From Roseateles sp. (GTDB lineage: Bacteria > Pseudomonadota > Gammaproteobacteria > Burkholderiales > Burkholderiaceae_C): a DNA stretch of 53,830 bases. Location of the stretch: the NCBI RefSeq assembly GCF_019237615.1, contig NZ_JAFAGT010000035.1, forward strand, positions 1 through 53,830. Direction: 5' to 3'. The notes beneath the pieces are model-generated. The model did not search any database. It had not been told where the DNA came from and was given only the letters and a program-made list of their open reading frames with translations. Within the stretch, counting starts at the first letter, position 1, and the number at the start of each line of letters is the position of its first letter. The translations under genes and the position numbers were made by a program. This document shows, one piece after another, positions 41,909 through 50,490 of this stretch.

Positions 41909-42567
41909 GCGGCAACCGCCGTGGCGAAGGCGTCGATCAGCGGGCGCAGCGCGTCGCGCTTGAGCTTGAGCGCGGCCTGGTTGACGACCAGGCGCGAGGA
42001 GATGTCCATGATCCTCTCCACCTCCACCAACTTGTTTGCACGCAGCGTGCCGCCGGTGGAGACGAGATCGACGATGGCGTCGGCCAGGCCGGTCAGCGGC
42101 GCCAGCTCCATGGACCCATAGAGCTTGATGAGGTCCACGTGTACGCCCTTGTCGGCGAAGTGCTGGCGGGCGATCTCGGTGTACTTGGTGGCGACGCGGA
42201 TGCGCGAGCCCTGCTTGACGGCAGCGGCGTAGTCGAAGTCCGCGCGCGTGGCGACGCTCATGCGGCAGCGGGCGATCCTGAGGTCCAGCGGCTGGTAGAG
42301 GCCGTGCGAGCCGCCCTGCGCGAGCGCCTGCTCGTGCAGCACGTCACGGCCGGCCACGCCCAGGTCGGCGCCGCCGTACTGCACATAGGTGGGCACGTCG
42401 CTGGCGCGCACCAGCACCACGCGAACGCCGTCCCGGTTGGTCGGCAGGATGAGCTTGCGCGAAGTCTCGGGGTCTTCCAGCACCTCGATGCCGGCGGCAC
42501 GCAGCAGCGGCAGCGTCTCTTCGAAGATACGGCCCTTGGAGAGGGCCAGGGTAATGGTCTTGTCCAT
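41905..42567 (-). CDS. hisG: ATP phosphoribosyltransferase HisG, short form
   Basis: First, committed step of histidine synthesis. 220 aa, so it is the short form that lacks the C-terminal regulatory domain and needs HisZ for activity and feedback; hisZ is not in the window. [44 protein letters not shown]-type region (reading [10 protein letters not shown]) and [13 protein letters not shown] are present. First gene of the his cluster; the 82-bp gap upstream leads to bolA with no murA in between. Confidence 0.96.
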   Translation of the reverse strand: MDKTITLALSKGRIFEETLPLLRAAGIEVLEDPETSRKLILPTNRDGVRVVLVRASDVPTYVQYGGADLGVAGRDVLHEQALAQGGSHGLYQPLDLRIARCRMSVATRADFDYAAAVKQGSRIRVATKYTEIARQHFADKGVHVDLIKLYGSMELAPLTGLADAIVDLVSTGGTLRANKLVEVERIMDISSRLVVNQAALKLKRDALRPLIDAFATAVAA

Positions 42568-42649
42568 GCAGCGTTGTCGCGGCGCTGCGGTGGACGAGTG
42601 GCACTAAGGCGGTGCCAGCGCGGCCACCCGCAGCCAGTGCGGGTGAGGG

Positions 42650-42919
42650 TCAGGGGTGGTGGGCGGCGATGGCGGGCTGGGCGGCATCAGCCTCTGCCGG
42701 CGTGAGCGTCTTCATCGACAGCGCGTGGATCTCTTCGCGCATGCGTTCGCCCAGGGCTGCGTAGACGCGCTGGTGGCGACGAATGCGCGAGAGGCCCTCG
42801 AACTCCGTCGACACGATGGTGGCGAAGAAGTGGCGGCCATCGCCCTCGACCTGGACTTGCTCGCAGGCCATGCCGGCGGCGATGTATTGCTGAACGAGGG
42901 CGGGAGTGGGGTCGGCCAT
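42650..42919 (-). CDS. BolA/IbaG-family protein
   Basis: 89 aa. The BolA fold shows in CEQVQVEGDGRHFFATIVS and the helix-turn FEGLSRIRRHQRVYAALG, with a second helix EIHALSMKTLTPAEA. BolA-like proteins pair with monothiol glutaredoxins in Fe-S handling; the IbaG branch is often found between an ABC permease gene and murA. In this window neither neighbour is adjacent. Confidence 0.93.
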   Translation of the reverse strand: MADPTPALVQQYIAAGMACEQVQVEGDGRHFFATIVSTEFEGLSRIRRHQRVYAALGERMREEIHALSMKTLTPAEADAAQPAIAAHHP

Positions 42920-42967
42920 TTGGCGTCGATTCTATCCGGCCACCCAAAGCCCCCCGCTCCTGCGGCC

Positions 42968-43333
42968 TCACTTCAAGGTGGCCAGGTAGGCGATCAGATC
43001 GCGCCGCTGCTGCGCGTCCGCCACGCCCGAGAAGGGCATGACGTTGCCTGGTACGGCCTGCTGCGGGTCGGCCAGGTAGGCCGACAGCGTCTTCTCATCC
43101 CAGCTGAAGCCGGCGCCCTTCATCGCGCGGCTGAAGCGAAAGCCCGGGAAGGTGCCGGCCTTGCGCCCGGTGATGCCGACCAGGCTGGGGCCGGCGCCAT
43201 TGCTGCCGTCGATGGAGTGGCAGGCGCTGCACTGCGCGAACGCAGCCTTGCCCGCGGCCACATCCTGAGCCGAGGCCGGGTCGCCCGCCAGCGCCAGCAG
43301 CGCGAGGACCAAGGGAAAGGTGGTCTTGTTCAA
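42968..43333 (-). CDS. Monohaem cytochrome c of the GMC dehydrogenase cassette
   Basis: 121 aa. A signal peptide ([20 protein letters not shown]) is followed by the haem-binding CSACH and a distal Met in NVMPFSGV. The TTG at 43333 is the likely start: AGGAG lies 7 bp upstream and it gives a clean signal peptide; a longer ATG start would overlap the GMC gene. It would accept electrons from the flavin enzyme in the periplasm and pass them to the respiratory chain. Confidence 0.9.
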   Translation of the reverse strand: MNKTTFPLVLALLALAGDPASAQDVAAGKAAFAQCSACHSIDGSNGAGPSLVGITGRKAGTFPGFRFSRAMKGAGFSWDEKTLSAYLADPQQAVPGNVMPFSGVADAQQRRDLIAYLATLK

Positions 43334-43352
43334 GGCGGTACTCCTGGATGAC

Positions 43353-45113
43353 TCAAAGCATGCGGGGGCGTTCGACATAGGACGCCATGTCGTCGCCCAG
43401 GCGCAGCGCCAGCGCGGCCAGCGGGCCGGTCGGGTTGTAGCCGCTGTTGTGGGCGAACACCGATGCACCGACGATGAAGAGGTTGTGCGCGTCCCAATGC
43501 TGCAGGTGCGGCGACACGACGCTGGTGGCCGGGTCGCGCCCCATCACCGTGCCGCCGACGACATGGGTGCTCTGGTACTGCCGGGTGTCGTAGGGCGGCT
43601 TGCGGGCCGCGGCCGCCGTCACGATGTCGGCGCCGGCAGCCTTGCCGATTTCGTACATCTTGCCGGACACATAGGCCGACATCCTGACCTCGTTGTCGCG
43701 CCAGTCGAAATTCATGCGCAGCAGCGGCTGGCCATAGGCGTCGGTGTAGTGGGGGTCGAGGTCCAGATAGTTGTCCCGATGCGGATAGCAGCTGCCCTGC
43801 ACGCCCAGCGACATCGAATGGGCATACCACTGCGCGTTGGCGCGCTTCCAGTCACTGCCCCAGCGCGGCGTGCCCGGCGGCAGGCGCCGTCCGCCTATGG
43901 GCCGGCCGTGGAACATGCTGGCCGAGATGCCGCCGCCGCCCAGGAACCCCAGGCCGGTATGGTCGAAGTTGTCGTTGTTGAACTCGTCCAGGTAGGTCTG
44001 CGTGCTGCCCGTCGCAAGGAACGGGTTGAGCCAGCGGTCCTTGAAGAACAGGTTCATGCCGGAGTTGGTCTGGTAGCAGAAGTTCTTGCCCACCACGCCC
44101 TGCCCCGTCTTGGGGTCGTAGGGCTTGCCTATCTTGCCCATCAGCAGCAGCTTGGTGTTCGTCATCGTGAACGCGCCCAGCATCACCACGTCCGCCGGCT
44201 GCAGGTATTCCTGGCCTGTGACGAGGTCCACATAGCGCACGCCGGTCACGCGCTTGGCGCGCGCGTCGTACTCCAGGCCCAGCACATGGCAACGCAGCCG
44301 CGCCTCGAAGCCCTTGCGCGCCTTCAGCATCGGGTAGAGCAGCACCTCGGGCGAGGCCTTGGCCCTGGCCTCGCAGATGAAGCGCTCGCAATGCCCGCAG
44401 TACTGGCACTGGCCGAGTTGCTGGCCGTCGGGGTTGGTGTAAGGCCCCGAGGAGTTGGCGGCCGGCGTCGGGAAGGGCTTGTAGCCCAGCTTCTCGGCCG
44501 CGGCCTTGAAGATCAGGCCGGCCTCGGTGATCTCCAGCGGCTTCTGCGGGTACTCACCGCGACGCGGCGCCTCGAAGGGGTTGCCGCCGGCCTGCAGCTG
44601 GCCCTTGATGTTGCCGGCCTTGCCCGCCAGGCCGAACAGCTTCTCGAACAGGTCGTGATACGGCTCCAGCTCGTCGTAGGTGACGCCCCAGTCCTGGATG
44701 GGCATGACGGCAGGGATGGCCTTCTTGCCGTAGCGCGACTCCAGCCGGCTGCGCAGCGTCATGTCGTACTCGGCCCAGCGCCAGGTGTGGCCGTTCCAGT
44801 GGTTGGCCGCGCCGCCCAGTCCGTCGCCGGGCAGGAACGACTCCATCCAGCGCACCGGCAACGCCGTCTCGGCGCCGCTGTAGCGCAGCGTGTAGGTCTG
44901 CACCGACCAGTCCTGCACCAGGCCCTGGTGGGTGTCCCAGCGCAACTCGTCGCGCTGGCTGGGCAGCTTGGCCTCGGCGCCGCTGGTGTGGTCGCCGCCG
45001 CGCTCCAGCACGAGCACGTCTATGCCCTTGGCCGTCAGTTGGCGCGCCGCCAGGCCCGCCGTCAGGCCGCCGCCGACGATGACGACGGTGCGCTTGTTCA
45101 ATGTCGTGACCAT
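43353..45113 (-). CDS. GMC-family flavin dehydrogenase, catalytic subunit
   Basis: 586 aa. N-terminal FAD fold (TVVIVGGGLTAGLAARQL), GDGLGGAANHWNGHTWRW, a Cys-rich stretch (CQYCGHCERFICEAR) that could hold an Fe-S cluster as in related FAD-glucose dehydrogenases, and the C-terminal active-site/FAD region STHVVGGTVMGRDP with HNLFIVGASVF and NPTGPLAALALRL. No signal peptide: export would rely on the Tat signal of the partner encoded just upstream. A strong AAGGAGG precedes the start. Substrate could be a sugar, sugar acid or alcohol. Confidence 0.92.
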   Translation of the reverse strand: MVTTLNKRTVVIVGGGLTAGLAARQLTAKGIDVLVLERGGDHTSGAEAKLPSQRDELRWDTHQGLVQDWSVQTYTLRYSGAETALPVRWMESFLPGDGLGGAANHWNGHTWRWAEYDMTLRSRLESRYGKKAIPAVMPIQDWGVTYDELEPYHDLFEKLFGLAGKAGNIKGQLQAGGNPFEAPRRGEYPQKPLEITEAGLIFKAAAEKLGYKPFPTPAANSSGPYTNPDGQQLGQCQYCGHCERFICEARAKASPEVLLYPMLKARKGFEARLRCHVLGLEYDARAKRVTGVRYVDLVTGQEYLQPADVVMLGAFTMTNTKLLLMGKIGKPYDPKTGQGVVGKNFCYQTNSGMNLFFKDRWLNPFLATGSTQTYLDEFNNDNFDHTGLGFLGGGGISASMFHGRPIGGRRLPPGTPRWGSDWKRANAQWYAHSMSLGVQGSCYPHRDNYLDLDPHYTDAYGQPLLRMNFDWRDNEVRMSAYVSGKMYEIGKAAGADIVTAAAARKPPYDTRQYQSTHVVGGTVMGRDPATSVVSPHLQHWDAHNLFIVGASVFAHNSGYNPTGPLAALALRLGDDMASYVERPRML

Positions 45114-45124
45114 GACATCCTCCT

Positions 45125-45883
45125 TCAGCTGAAGTCGGCGATGGACTTGGGGTCCCTGGCGCCGGGCACAGGCTTGCCTCGGTACTGCACCATGGCGAGG
45201 GTGTTGGTCGCGGGCAGGCCGGGATAGCCGATCAGCTTCCAGAAGACCTTGTCGACGTTGCCGCCGTAGATCGGGTCGGCAAAGCAGGCCTGCTGGAACA
45301 GCGGGTAGACCAGGTCGTTGAACCAGCTGTCCAGCGGCACACGGGCGTCCTTGACCTTGCCGGCGCCGAGGTCAAGCAGGAAGGCGTTGGCATCGGCCGG
45401 GCCGAGCTGGTCGAAGGCCCGGCCGAAGCGCTGGGTGCAGGCGGAGCTGGCGGCCTCCAGCCCCACCTTGAAGAACTCCGAAGGCGTCAACGGCAGCTGC
45501 GGACCCTGCTCCGGCCGACCCGCCATCCACGGGCCGCGCATATAGCGCCCTGCGCCGCGGCCGAAGTCACCCGCCAGCTGGCGGTCCATGTAGACGGCCA
45601 AACCGCAATCGACGCCGTTGGGCGTCAACTCGTCGGCCGGGCACATCACGTTGAGCATGGCCTCGACGAAGGCCGCCTCGCCCGGGCTGAACGAGACATA
45701 GCCCAGCACTTGGTTCACGACCGGCCCGGGCGACGCCGCTTCGGCCACCGTCGCCAGCGCCGCGGCACTGCCGGCCGCCAGGCCCTGCGCGAACGGCAGC
45801 GCGCCCACGCCGCCAATCACCTGTTTGAGAAAACCACGCCGCGCGTCGGGCGGGGTCAGCGGCGCATCGGAGTCCTTGTCCAT
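45125..45883 (-). CDS. Gluconate 2-dehydrogenase subunit 3-like protein with Tat signal
   Basis: 252 aa. The N-terminus has a twin-arginine signal (RRGFLKQVIGGVGALPFAQG), followed by the family body (FVEAMLNVMCPADELTPNG, DRQLAGDFGRGAGRY, WFNDLVYPLFQQACFADPIYGGN). In characterised FAD-glucose dehydrogenases the small subunit carries the signal and escorts the catalytic subunit; this fits the order subunit 3 - GMC - cytochrome c with 11- and 19-bp gaps. Confidence 0.91.
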   Translation of the reverse strand: MDKDSDAPLTPPDARRGFLKQVIGGVGALPFAQGLAAGSAAALATVAEAASPGPVVNQVLGYVSFSPGEAAFVEAMLNVMCPADELTPNGVDCGLAVYMDRQLAGDFGRGAGRYMRGPWMAGRPEQGPQLPLTPSEFFKVGLEAASSACTQRFGRAFDQLGPADANAFLLDLGAGKVKDARVPLDSWFNDLVYPLFQQACFADPIYGGNVDKVFWKLIGYPGLPATNTLAMVQYRGKPVPGARDPKSIADFS

Positions 45884-45984
45884 GGTCCGTCTCCCGGTGG
45901 GTGACCGCGCACCGACGCCATCGCGCCGCGCGGCGTCCCAACTCTAGGACGGAGCCACGTTGCCGTGGGACTTCTTTGCAGTTC

Positions 45985-46740
45985 TCAATGCCGAATCTTG
46001 TAACCGCGGCGCAGCAGGGCCAGCGCAACACCCGACACCACGACGAAGCTGACGCTCACCACGCCAAGGCTCAGCCACGGCGACACGTCGCTGACACCGA
46101 AGAAGCCGCGGCGGAAGCCATCGATCATGTAGAAGAAGGGGTTCAGGTGGCTGATGCCCTGCCAGAAGCCCGGCAGCGACTGCACCGAATAGAACACGCC
46201 GGACAGGAAGGTCATCGGCATGATGATGAAGTTCTGGAAGGCGGCGAGCTGGTCGAACTTCTCAGCCCACAGGCCCGCGATCAGGCCCAGCGTGCCCATC
46301 AGCCCGGCGCCAAGCACCGTGAAGGCCAGCACCCACAGCAGGTTGTCCAGCCCCGGCGGCGCGAACCAGGCCGTCACCAGCAGCACGCCCACCCCCACGG
46401 CCAGGCCGCGCACGACGGCCGCGCCAACATAGGCGACGAACCAGGCCAGCGGCGACAGCGGCGTCAGCAGCAGGAAGACCAGGTTGCCGGTGATCTTGCT
46501 CTGGATGAGGCTGGACGAGCTGTTCGCGAAAGCGTTCTGCAGCACGCTCATCATCACCAGGCCGGGGATGAGGAACTGCGTGTAGCCCACCGTGTCGTAG
46601 ACCTTCACATGGTCTTCCAGCGTATGGCCGAACACCAGCAGGTACATGACGGCGGTCAGCACCGGCGCCGCGACGGTCTGGAAACTGACCTTCCAGAAGC
46701 GCAGCACTTCCTTCTTGAAGAGGGTGGAGGCACCGTTCAT
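45985..46740 (-). CDS. ABC-2 type exporter permease (YadH-like)
   Basis: 251 aa with six hydrophobic segments. VLTAVMYLLVFGHTL, LIPGLVMMSVLQNAFANSSSSL and MTFLSGVFYSVQSLPG match ABC-2 permeases of the YadH group. Substrate unknown. Its start overlaps the ATPase stop by 4 bp. In relatives this pair is followed by bolA and murA; here a dehydrogenase cassette intervenes. Confidence 0.92.
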   Translation of the reverse strand: MNGASTLFKKEVLRFWKVSFQTVAAPVLTAVMYLLVFGHTLEDHVKVYDTVGYTQFLIPGLVMMSVLQNAFANSSSSLIQSKITGNLVFLLLTPLSPLAWFVAYVGAAVVRGLAVGVGVLLVTAWFAPPGLDNLLWVLAFTVLGAGLMGTLGLIAGLWAEKFDQLAAFQNFIIMPMTFLSGVFYSVQSLPGFWQGISHLNPFFYMIDGFRRGFFGVSDVSPWLSLGVVSVSFVVVSGVALALLRRGYKIRH

Positions 46741-47660
46741 GCCGAGGCTCCGTTCATGATTTCGAGGAACACGTCTTCAAGGTCGGCGCGGCCGATCTCC
46801 AGGTCTTCGACCGGCACGCCGACCTTTCTCAGCCCGGCGAGCGTGGCCTCCACCTCGGCGGCGTCATGCGCCGTCACCTGCACGATGCGACCGGTCACGC
46901 GGGCGCGCTCCGCGATGTCGGGCGGCAGCGCCGCGTCGGTCTTGAAGCGCAGCATGGTCGACGCGGTGCCGGCCAGCAGCTGCGAGGTGCGGTCCAGCGC
47001 GACGATGCGGCCCGCCTTCAGCATGGCGATGCGCTGGCACAGCGCCTCGGCCTCCTCGAGGTAGTGCGTGGTCAACAGCACCGTGTGGCCCTGCTTGTTG
47101 AGGCGGGCGATGAACTGCCACAGCGTCTGGCGTAGCTCCACGTCCACGCCGGCGGTGGGCTCGTCCAGCACGATGACGGGCGGACGGTGCACCAGGGCCT
47201 GGGCCACCAGCACGCGGCGCTTCATGCCGCCGGACAGCTGGCGCATGTTGGCGTGGGCCTTGTCGGCCAAGCCCAGGTTCTCCAGCAGCTCGTCTATCCA
47301 GGCGTCGTTGTTCTGCACGCCGAAGTAGCCGCTCTGGATGCGCAGCGTCTCGCGCACACTGAAGAATGGGTCGAACACCAGCTCCTGCGGCACCACGCCC
47401 AGCGCCTTGCGCGCGGCTGCGTAGTCGTCCACCACGTCGTGGCCCATCACGCGCACGCGGCCTTCGGTGGCCCTGGCCAGACCGGCCAGCACGCTGATCA
47501 GCGTCGTCTTGCCCGCGCCGTTGGGGCCCAGCAGGCCGAAGAACTCGCCGCAATGGATGTCGAAGCTCACGCCGTCCAGCGCCCTGACCTGCCCTCCCCG
47601 GTAGGTTTTCTTGACGTTCTGGAAGGAGATGGCGGGGGGGGATGAGGTCGGACTGGGCAT
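46737..47660 (-). CDS. ABC exporter ATP-binding protein (YadG-like)
   Basis: 307 aa. Walker A GLLGPNGAGKTT, Q-loop VVPQELVFD, signature LSGGMKRR, Walker B VIVLDEPTAGVD, and switch His in LTTHYLEEAEAL. A C-terminal region of about 80 residues after the ATPase core is usual for this group. Works with the YadH-like permease. Divergent from the TetR gene at 47886, which could regulate it; that is inference from position only. Confidence 0.94.
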   Translation of the reverse strand: MPSPTSSPPAISFQNVKKTYRGGQVRALDGVSFDIHCGEFFGLLGPNGAGKTTLISVLAGLARATEGRVRVMGHDVVDDYAAARKALGVVPQELVFDPFFSVRETLRIQSGYFGVQNNDAWIDELLENLGLADKAHANMRQLSGGMKRRVLVAQALVHRPPVIVLDEPTAGVDVELRQTLWQFIARLNKQGHTVLLTTHYLEEAEALCQRIAMLKAGRIVALDRTSQLLAGTASTMLRFKTDAALPPDIAERARVTGRIVQVTAHDAAEVEATLAGLRKVGVPVEDLEIGRADLEDVFLEIMNGASA

Positions 47661-47699
47661 AGGCGCAGGATTCTAGAAGTCGGCCTCTTGGGGGCGCGG

Positions 47700-47885
47700 T
47701 TCACTGCCAGAATGCCCCGATGACTTGTGCGCCCCAACGCCCATTGCATTCGCTGCCTTGCGTGCCGCAGCGCGCCAGTGGCGCGGTTCTTTGCCAGCCA
47801 CGCGGCGTTCACCGGGCGTTGCCTGCGCGGGCCCAGCCCCCCAAGGGGGTGCGCCAGCCGCTCCGTGCGGCCAGGCGCTCCTGAC
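47700..47885. other. Non-coding segment with repeat-like character between yadG-like and tetR-like genes
   Basis: The 225 bp between the two divergent starts holds frame-open but unconvincing sequence that runs into the TetR gene. It contains GCCCCCCAAGGGGGTGCG-type inverted sequence near 47840 and a Cys/Arg/Pro-rich translation unlike any protein. Its look recalls dispersed intergenic repeats of Burkholderiales, but only one copy is in this window, so this cannot be confirmed here. Confidence 0.3.
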
Positions 47886-48548
47886 ATGCCCACGCCCAAA
47901 CGCCCCCGCCGCACCGCAGAGCGCATCCTGGAGGTCACGCTGGACCTCTTCAATGCCTTCGGCGAGCCGAACGTGTCAACGACGCTGATCTCGGCCGAAC
48001 TGAAGATCAGCCCGGGCAACCTCTATTACCACTACCCGGCCAAGGATGAGCTGGTCAACGCGCTGTTCGGTCGCTATGAGGCCGAGCTCGGCGAGCTGCT
48101 GGCCGCGGCCGACAACGTGCGCCATGTGGAAGACGCCTGGCTGTTCTTCCACATGCTGTTCGAACTGATCTGGAAGCACCGATTCCTCTACCGCGACCTG
48201 AACGACCTGCTGTTCAAGAACCGTCGCCTCGAGACCCATTTCCAGAGCTTGCTGGCCGCCAAGGAGCAAGCCATGCGCAACGTGCTGTCGGGCCTGCACC
48301 TGGGCGGCTCGCTGAAGATGGAACTGCGCGAGGCCACGCCGACGGCCAACGCGATGGTCGTGGTGGTGAGCTACTGGCTGAGCTACGAGTATGTGCGCGA
48401 CCCGCGCCATGCGCTGGAGCCAGAGCGCGCCGGCAGCGCCCTGATGCGCGGCGCCTTCCACGCGCTGAGCCTGCTGCTACCCTACCTCGAACCCGCCTCC
48501 AAGGACCACCTCTTCAAGCTCGCCGGTCAATACCAATCACAACCCTGA
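47886..48548 (+). CDS. TetR/AcrR-family transcriptional regulator
   Basis: 220 aa. N-terminal helix-turn-helix (AERILEVTLDLFNAFGEPNVSTTLIS, then KISPGNLYYHYPAKDELVNAL, split here) and a helical ligand-binding domain with ALFGRYEAELGELL and LIWKHRFLYRDL. The ATG at 47886 is used because it places the HTH at the family-normal distance; the frame stays open further upstream. Ligand and targets are unknown. 13 bp before the TPR gene, so the two are likely co-transcribed. Confidence 0.92.
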   Translation: MPTPKRPRRTAERILEVTLDLFNAFGEPNVSTTLISAELKISPGNLYYHYPAKDELVNALFGRYEAELGELLAAADNVRHVEDAWLFFHMLFELIWKHRFLYRDLNDLLFKNRRLETHFQSLLAAKEQAMRNVLSGLHLGGSLKMELREATPTANAMVVVVSYWLSYEYVRDPRHALEPERAGSALMRGAFHALSLLLPYLEPASKDHLFKLAGQYQSQP

Positions 48549-48561
48549 AGGAGACAACGCG

Positions 48562-49335
48562 ATGGCCAAGTGGACCGCCTTTCCGTACGACAACAGCGCC
48601 TTTGTCTACACGCCGGCCACGCTGAAGAAGCACTGGGCCCGGCTGCATGCGGGCGACGCCGAGCCATTCCCCAAGGATGCCGACGTCCAGCAGGCCTGGA
48701 TCCACTTCCACGCCGGTGACTTCCAGGCCGCCTACGACGCGGGCCTGGCCGCCGGCGGTGCCGGCCTCACCGTCGCCAACAAGGCCCAGGGCATCTACGC
48801 CAACTACCTCGAGAAGAAGGAGAAGCTGAAGCTGGAGATGTTCCTGGAGATCGCCGAGCGCGCGGAAGCCCAGCAGGCCGAGGAACCCAAGAACGCCAAT
48901 GCGCACTACTGGCAGGCCTATGCGCTGGGCCGCTACGGCCAGGGCATCAGCGTCGCCAAGGCGCTGGCGCAGGGCCTGGGCACCAAGGTCAAGAACGCGC
49001 TGGAGACCACCATCGCGCTGGCGCCCAAGCATGCCGACGCCCATATCGCGCTGGGCGCCTTCCATGCCGAGGTCATCGACAAGGTCGGCAAGCTGCTGGG
49101 TCGCACGCAGGGCGCCGACACGGCCACTGGCCTGAAGATGTTCGAGCAGGCACTCAAGCTCAACCCAAGCAGTGCCATCGCGATGATCGAGCGCGCCAAC
49201 GGCCTCGTCATGCTGGAGGGCGACAAGCGCATGAAGGAGGCCGAGCAGCTGTACGCCGACGCGGCCGAATGCGAGGCCATGGACGCGATGGAACTGCTCG
49301 ACATCGAGCTGGCCAAGGAGGAGCTCGAGGAGTGA
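48562..49335 (+). CDS. Cytosolic TPR-like protein of unknown function
   Basis: 257 aa, good Shine-Dalgarno (AAGGAGACA). No signal peptide. Helical hairpins with TPR spacing: AWIHFHAGDFQAAYDAGLAAGG, AHYWQAYALGRYGQGISVAKAL, AHIALGAFHAEVIDKVGKLLG and AIAMIERANGLVMLEG (each given in part). The C-terminus is acidic (ELAKEELEE). I do not recognise a more specific family. Probably in one transcript with the TetR gene. Confidence 0.8.
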   Translation: MAKWTAFPYDNSAFVYTPATLKKHWARLHAGDAEPFPKDADVQQAWIHFHAGDFQAAYDAGLAAGGAGLTVANKAQGIYANYLEKKEKLKLEMFLEIAERAEAQQAEEPKNANAHYWQAYALGRYGQGISVAKALAQGLGTKVKNALETTIALAPKHADAHIALGAFHAEVIDKVGKLLGRTQGADTATGLKMFEQALKLNPSSAIAMIERANGLVMLEGDKRMKEAEQLYADAAECEAMDAMELLDIELAKEELEE

Positions 49336-49344
49336 GCGAGCGCC

Positions 49345-49371
49345 GCCCGCCTGCTGAGGGCGGGCATATTT
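49345..49371 (+). terminator. Hairpin downstream of the TPR gene (weak terminator)
   Basis: GCCCGCC (49345-49351) pairs with GGCGGGC (49359-49365), loop 7 nt, followed by ATATTT. The strong stem supports termination; the poor T-run lowers confidence. Confidence 0.5.
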
Positions 49372-49496
49372 CACGGTCGAGCGTGCGATTCGTGAACTGC
49401 GTCACGATCCAACCTCCCGCGCCCTCGGGGGTGCCAGCCCAGGCATCGCGGCGTAAGCTCCGCACCCATTACTCACCCCCCAAACGAGACAACGCC

Positions 49497-49838
49497 ATGA
49501 AGCTCCTGATCCCCGCACTCGCCGCCTTCACCGCTCTTGCCGGCAGCGCCGCCCAGGCCGCGAACAACGCCACGCCCGAGCAGGCCGAGCTGCGCGCCGA
49601 GTGCGCCCAGAGCTACAGCGACACCAGCAGCATCTCGACCCCGGTCGCCGCGAACGAGTACCAGTTCGTCTACGCCAAGGGCAAGTACAAGGGCGAAGCC
49701 AAGCCCGGCAAGCTGCTGGCCTGCACCGAGCAGCAGTACGCGGCCTACCTGGACAACAAGGCGGACCCCGCCAAGGTGATGGCAGCCTACCCGACCGCCG
49801 CCGGCCGCCCCGTCGCCAAGAAGAAGGCCGCGCAGTAA
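49497..49838 (+). CDS. Small secreted protein of unknown function
   Basis: 113 aa: signal peptide (LLIPALAAFTALAGSAAQA), then a short mature part with two Cys (ECAQSY and LACTEQQY) that could form a disulfide, and a Lys-rich end (AKKKAAQ). No family recognised. The ATG at 49497 is used because the signal peptide starts there. A strong terminator follows, so it is a monocistronic gene. Confidence 0.78.
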   Translation: MKLLIPALAAFTALAGSAAQAANNATPEQAELRAECAQSYSDTSSISTPVAANEYQFVYAKGKYKGEAKPGKLLACTEQQYAAYLDNKADPAKVMAAYPTAAGRPVAKKKAAQ

Positions 49839-49861
49839 TCCGCGTCGCCCTCCTTCACGCA

Positions 49862-49893
49862 AAAGGCGCTCCCCGGAGCGCCTTTGTTTTTTT
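49862..49893 (+). terminator. Strong Rho-independent terminator
   Basis: AAAGGCGCTCC (49862-49872) and GGAGCGCCTTT (49875-49885) form a long perfect stem, followed by seven T (49887-49893). Confidence 0.93.
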
Positions 49894-50127
49894 GATCGGA
49901 AATCAGCTCGGCCCGGCGTCTTCGGCAAACAAGGCGCCAGGGATTCCCACGTCGCGCAACATTGCAAGGCCTTTTTTGGGGAAGGCGCCCTCAAAACTGG
50001 GTACGCAAGAGGCATCGCTCCCGTGGAAACCCGGTTTCACAAACACTAAGTTACTGGCATTGGCGACCGGCGCCGCCGATGTGACGCATGAGCCCATGCG
50101 CCACGGCGTGACCGCAAGGAGGTCCCC
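49894..50127. other. Intergenic stretch with an imperfect inverted repeat
   Basis: 234 bp without a gene. GTGGAAACC (50023-50031) and GGTTTCAC (50033-50040) form an inverted repeat with one bulged base, followed by an AT-richer region (AAACACTAAGTTACTGG) that could hold the promoter of the secreted protein gene at 50128. No clear -35/-10 pair. Confidence 0.4.
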
Positions 50128-50490
50128 ATGTCGACCCGATTTCTGCTGTTGTCCGTCCTGGCCTGCGGTCAGGCCCTGGCCCAGAGCACACCCTCTCCGA
50201 TGCCGGCGACGGAGCCGGCCGCGGACCCGACCGACTGCGCGTTCACACGGACCGCCCCCGCCGACCCGAACACCAGCAAGGCTTGCGACGCCCGGATGTC
50301 CGCCGCCGCCATGCCGGACCCTGACAAGATGCTGGCCGGCGCTCCCCCGGGCGCGGGCCTGCGCCAAGGGCCGCTGAGCCGCAGCCAAGTGGTCGACGAG
50401 ATCAGCCGCGCCCGCCATGCCGGCGAACTTGACTGGGCGGCCATGGAGACCGGTCTCGACTCGCCACGGCGCGTCGCCTCCAGGCGCTAA
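50128..50490 (+). CDS. Small secreted DUF4148-like protein
   Basis: 120 aa with a strong Shine-Dalgarno (AAGGAGG, 5 bp before the ATG) and a signal peptide (FLLLSVLACGQALAQS). The C-terminal part GPLSRSQVVDEISRARHAGELD resembles the DUF4148 helix (read as SRSQVVDEISRARHAGELD), a family common in Burkholderiales with no known function. Two Cys in the mature part. Convergent with, and overlapping by 4 bp, the acyltransferase gene. Confidence 0.72.
   Translation: MSTRFLLLSVLACGQALAQSTPSPMPATEPAADPTDCAFTRTAPADPNTSKACDARMSAAAMPDPDKMLAGAPPGAGLRQGPLSRSQVVDEISRARHAGELDWAAMETGLDSPRRVASRR

Noticed and set aside
43320-45227. Long plus-strand open frame over the GMC dehydrogenase
   Set aside because: Antisense to a gene with full FAD-binding motifs and a strong Shine-Dalgarno.
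47727-47885. Longer start for the TetR regulator
   Set aside because: Adds a Cys/Arg/Pro-rich stretch unlike TetR N-termini; ATG at 47886 puts the helix-turn-helix where the family has it.
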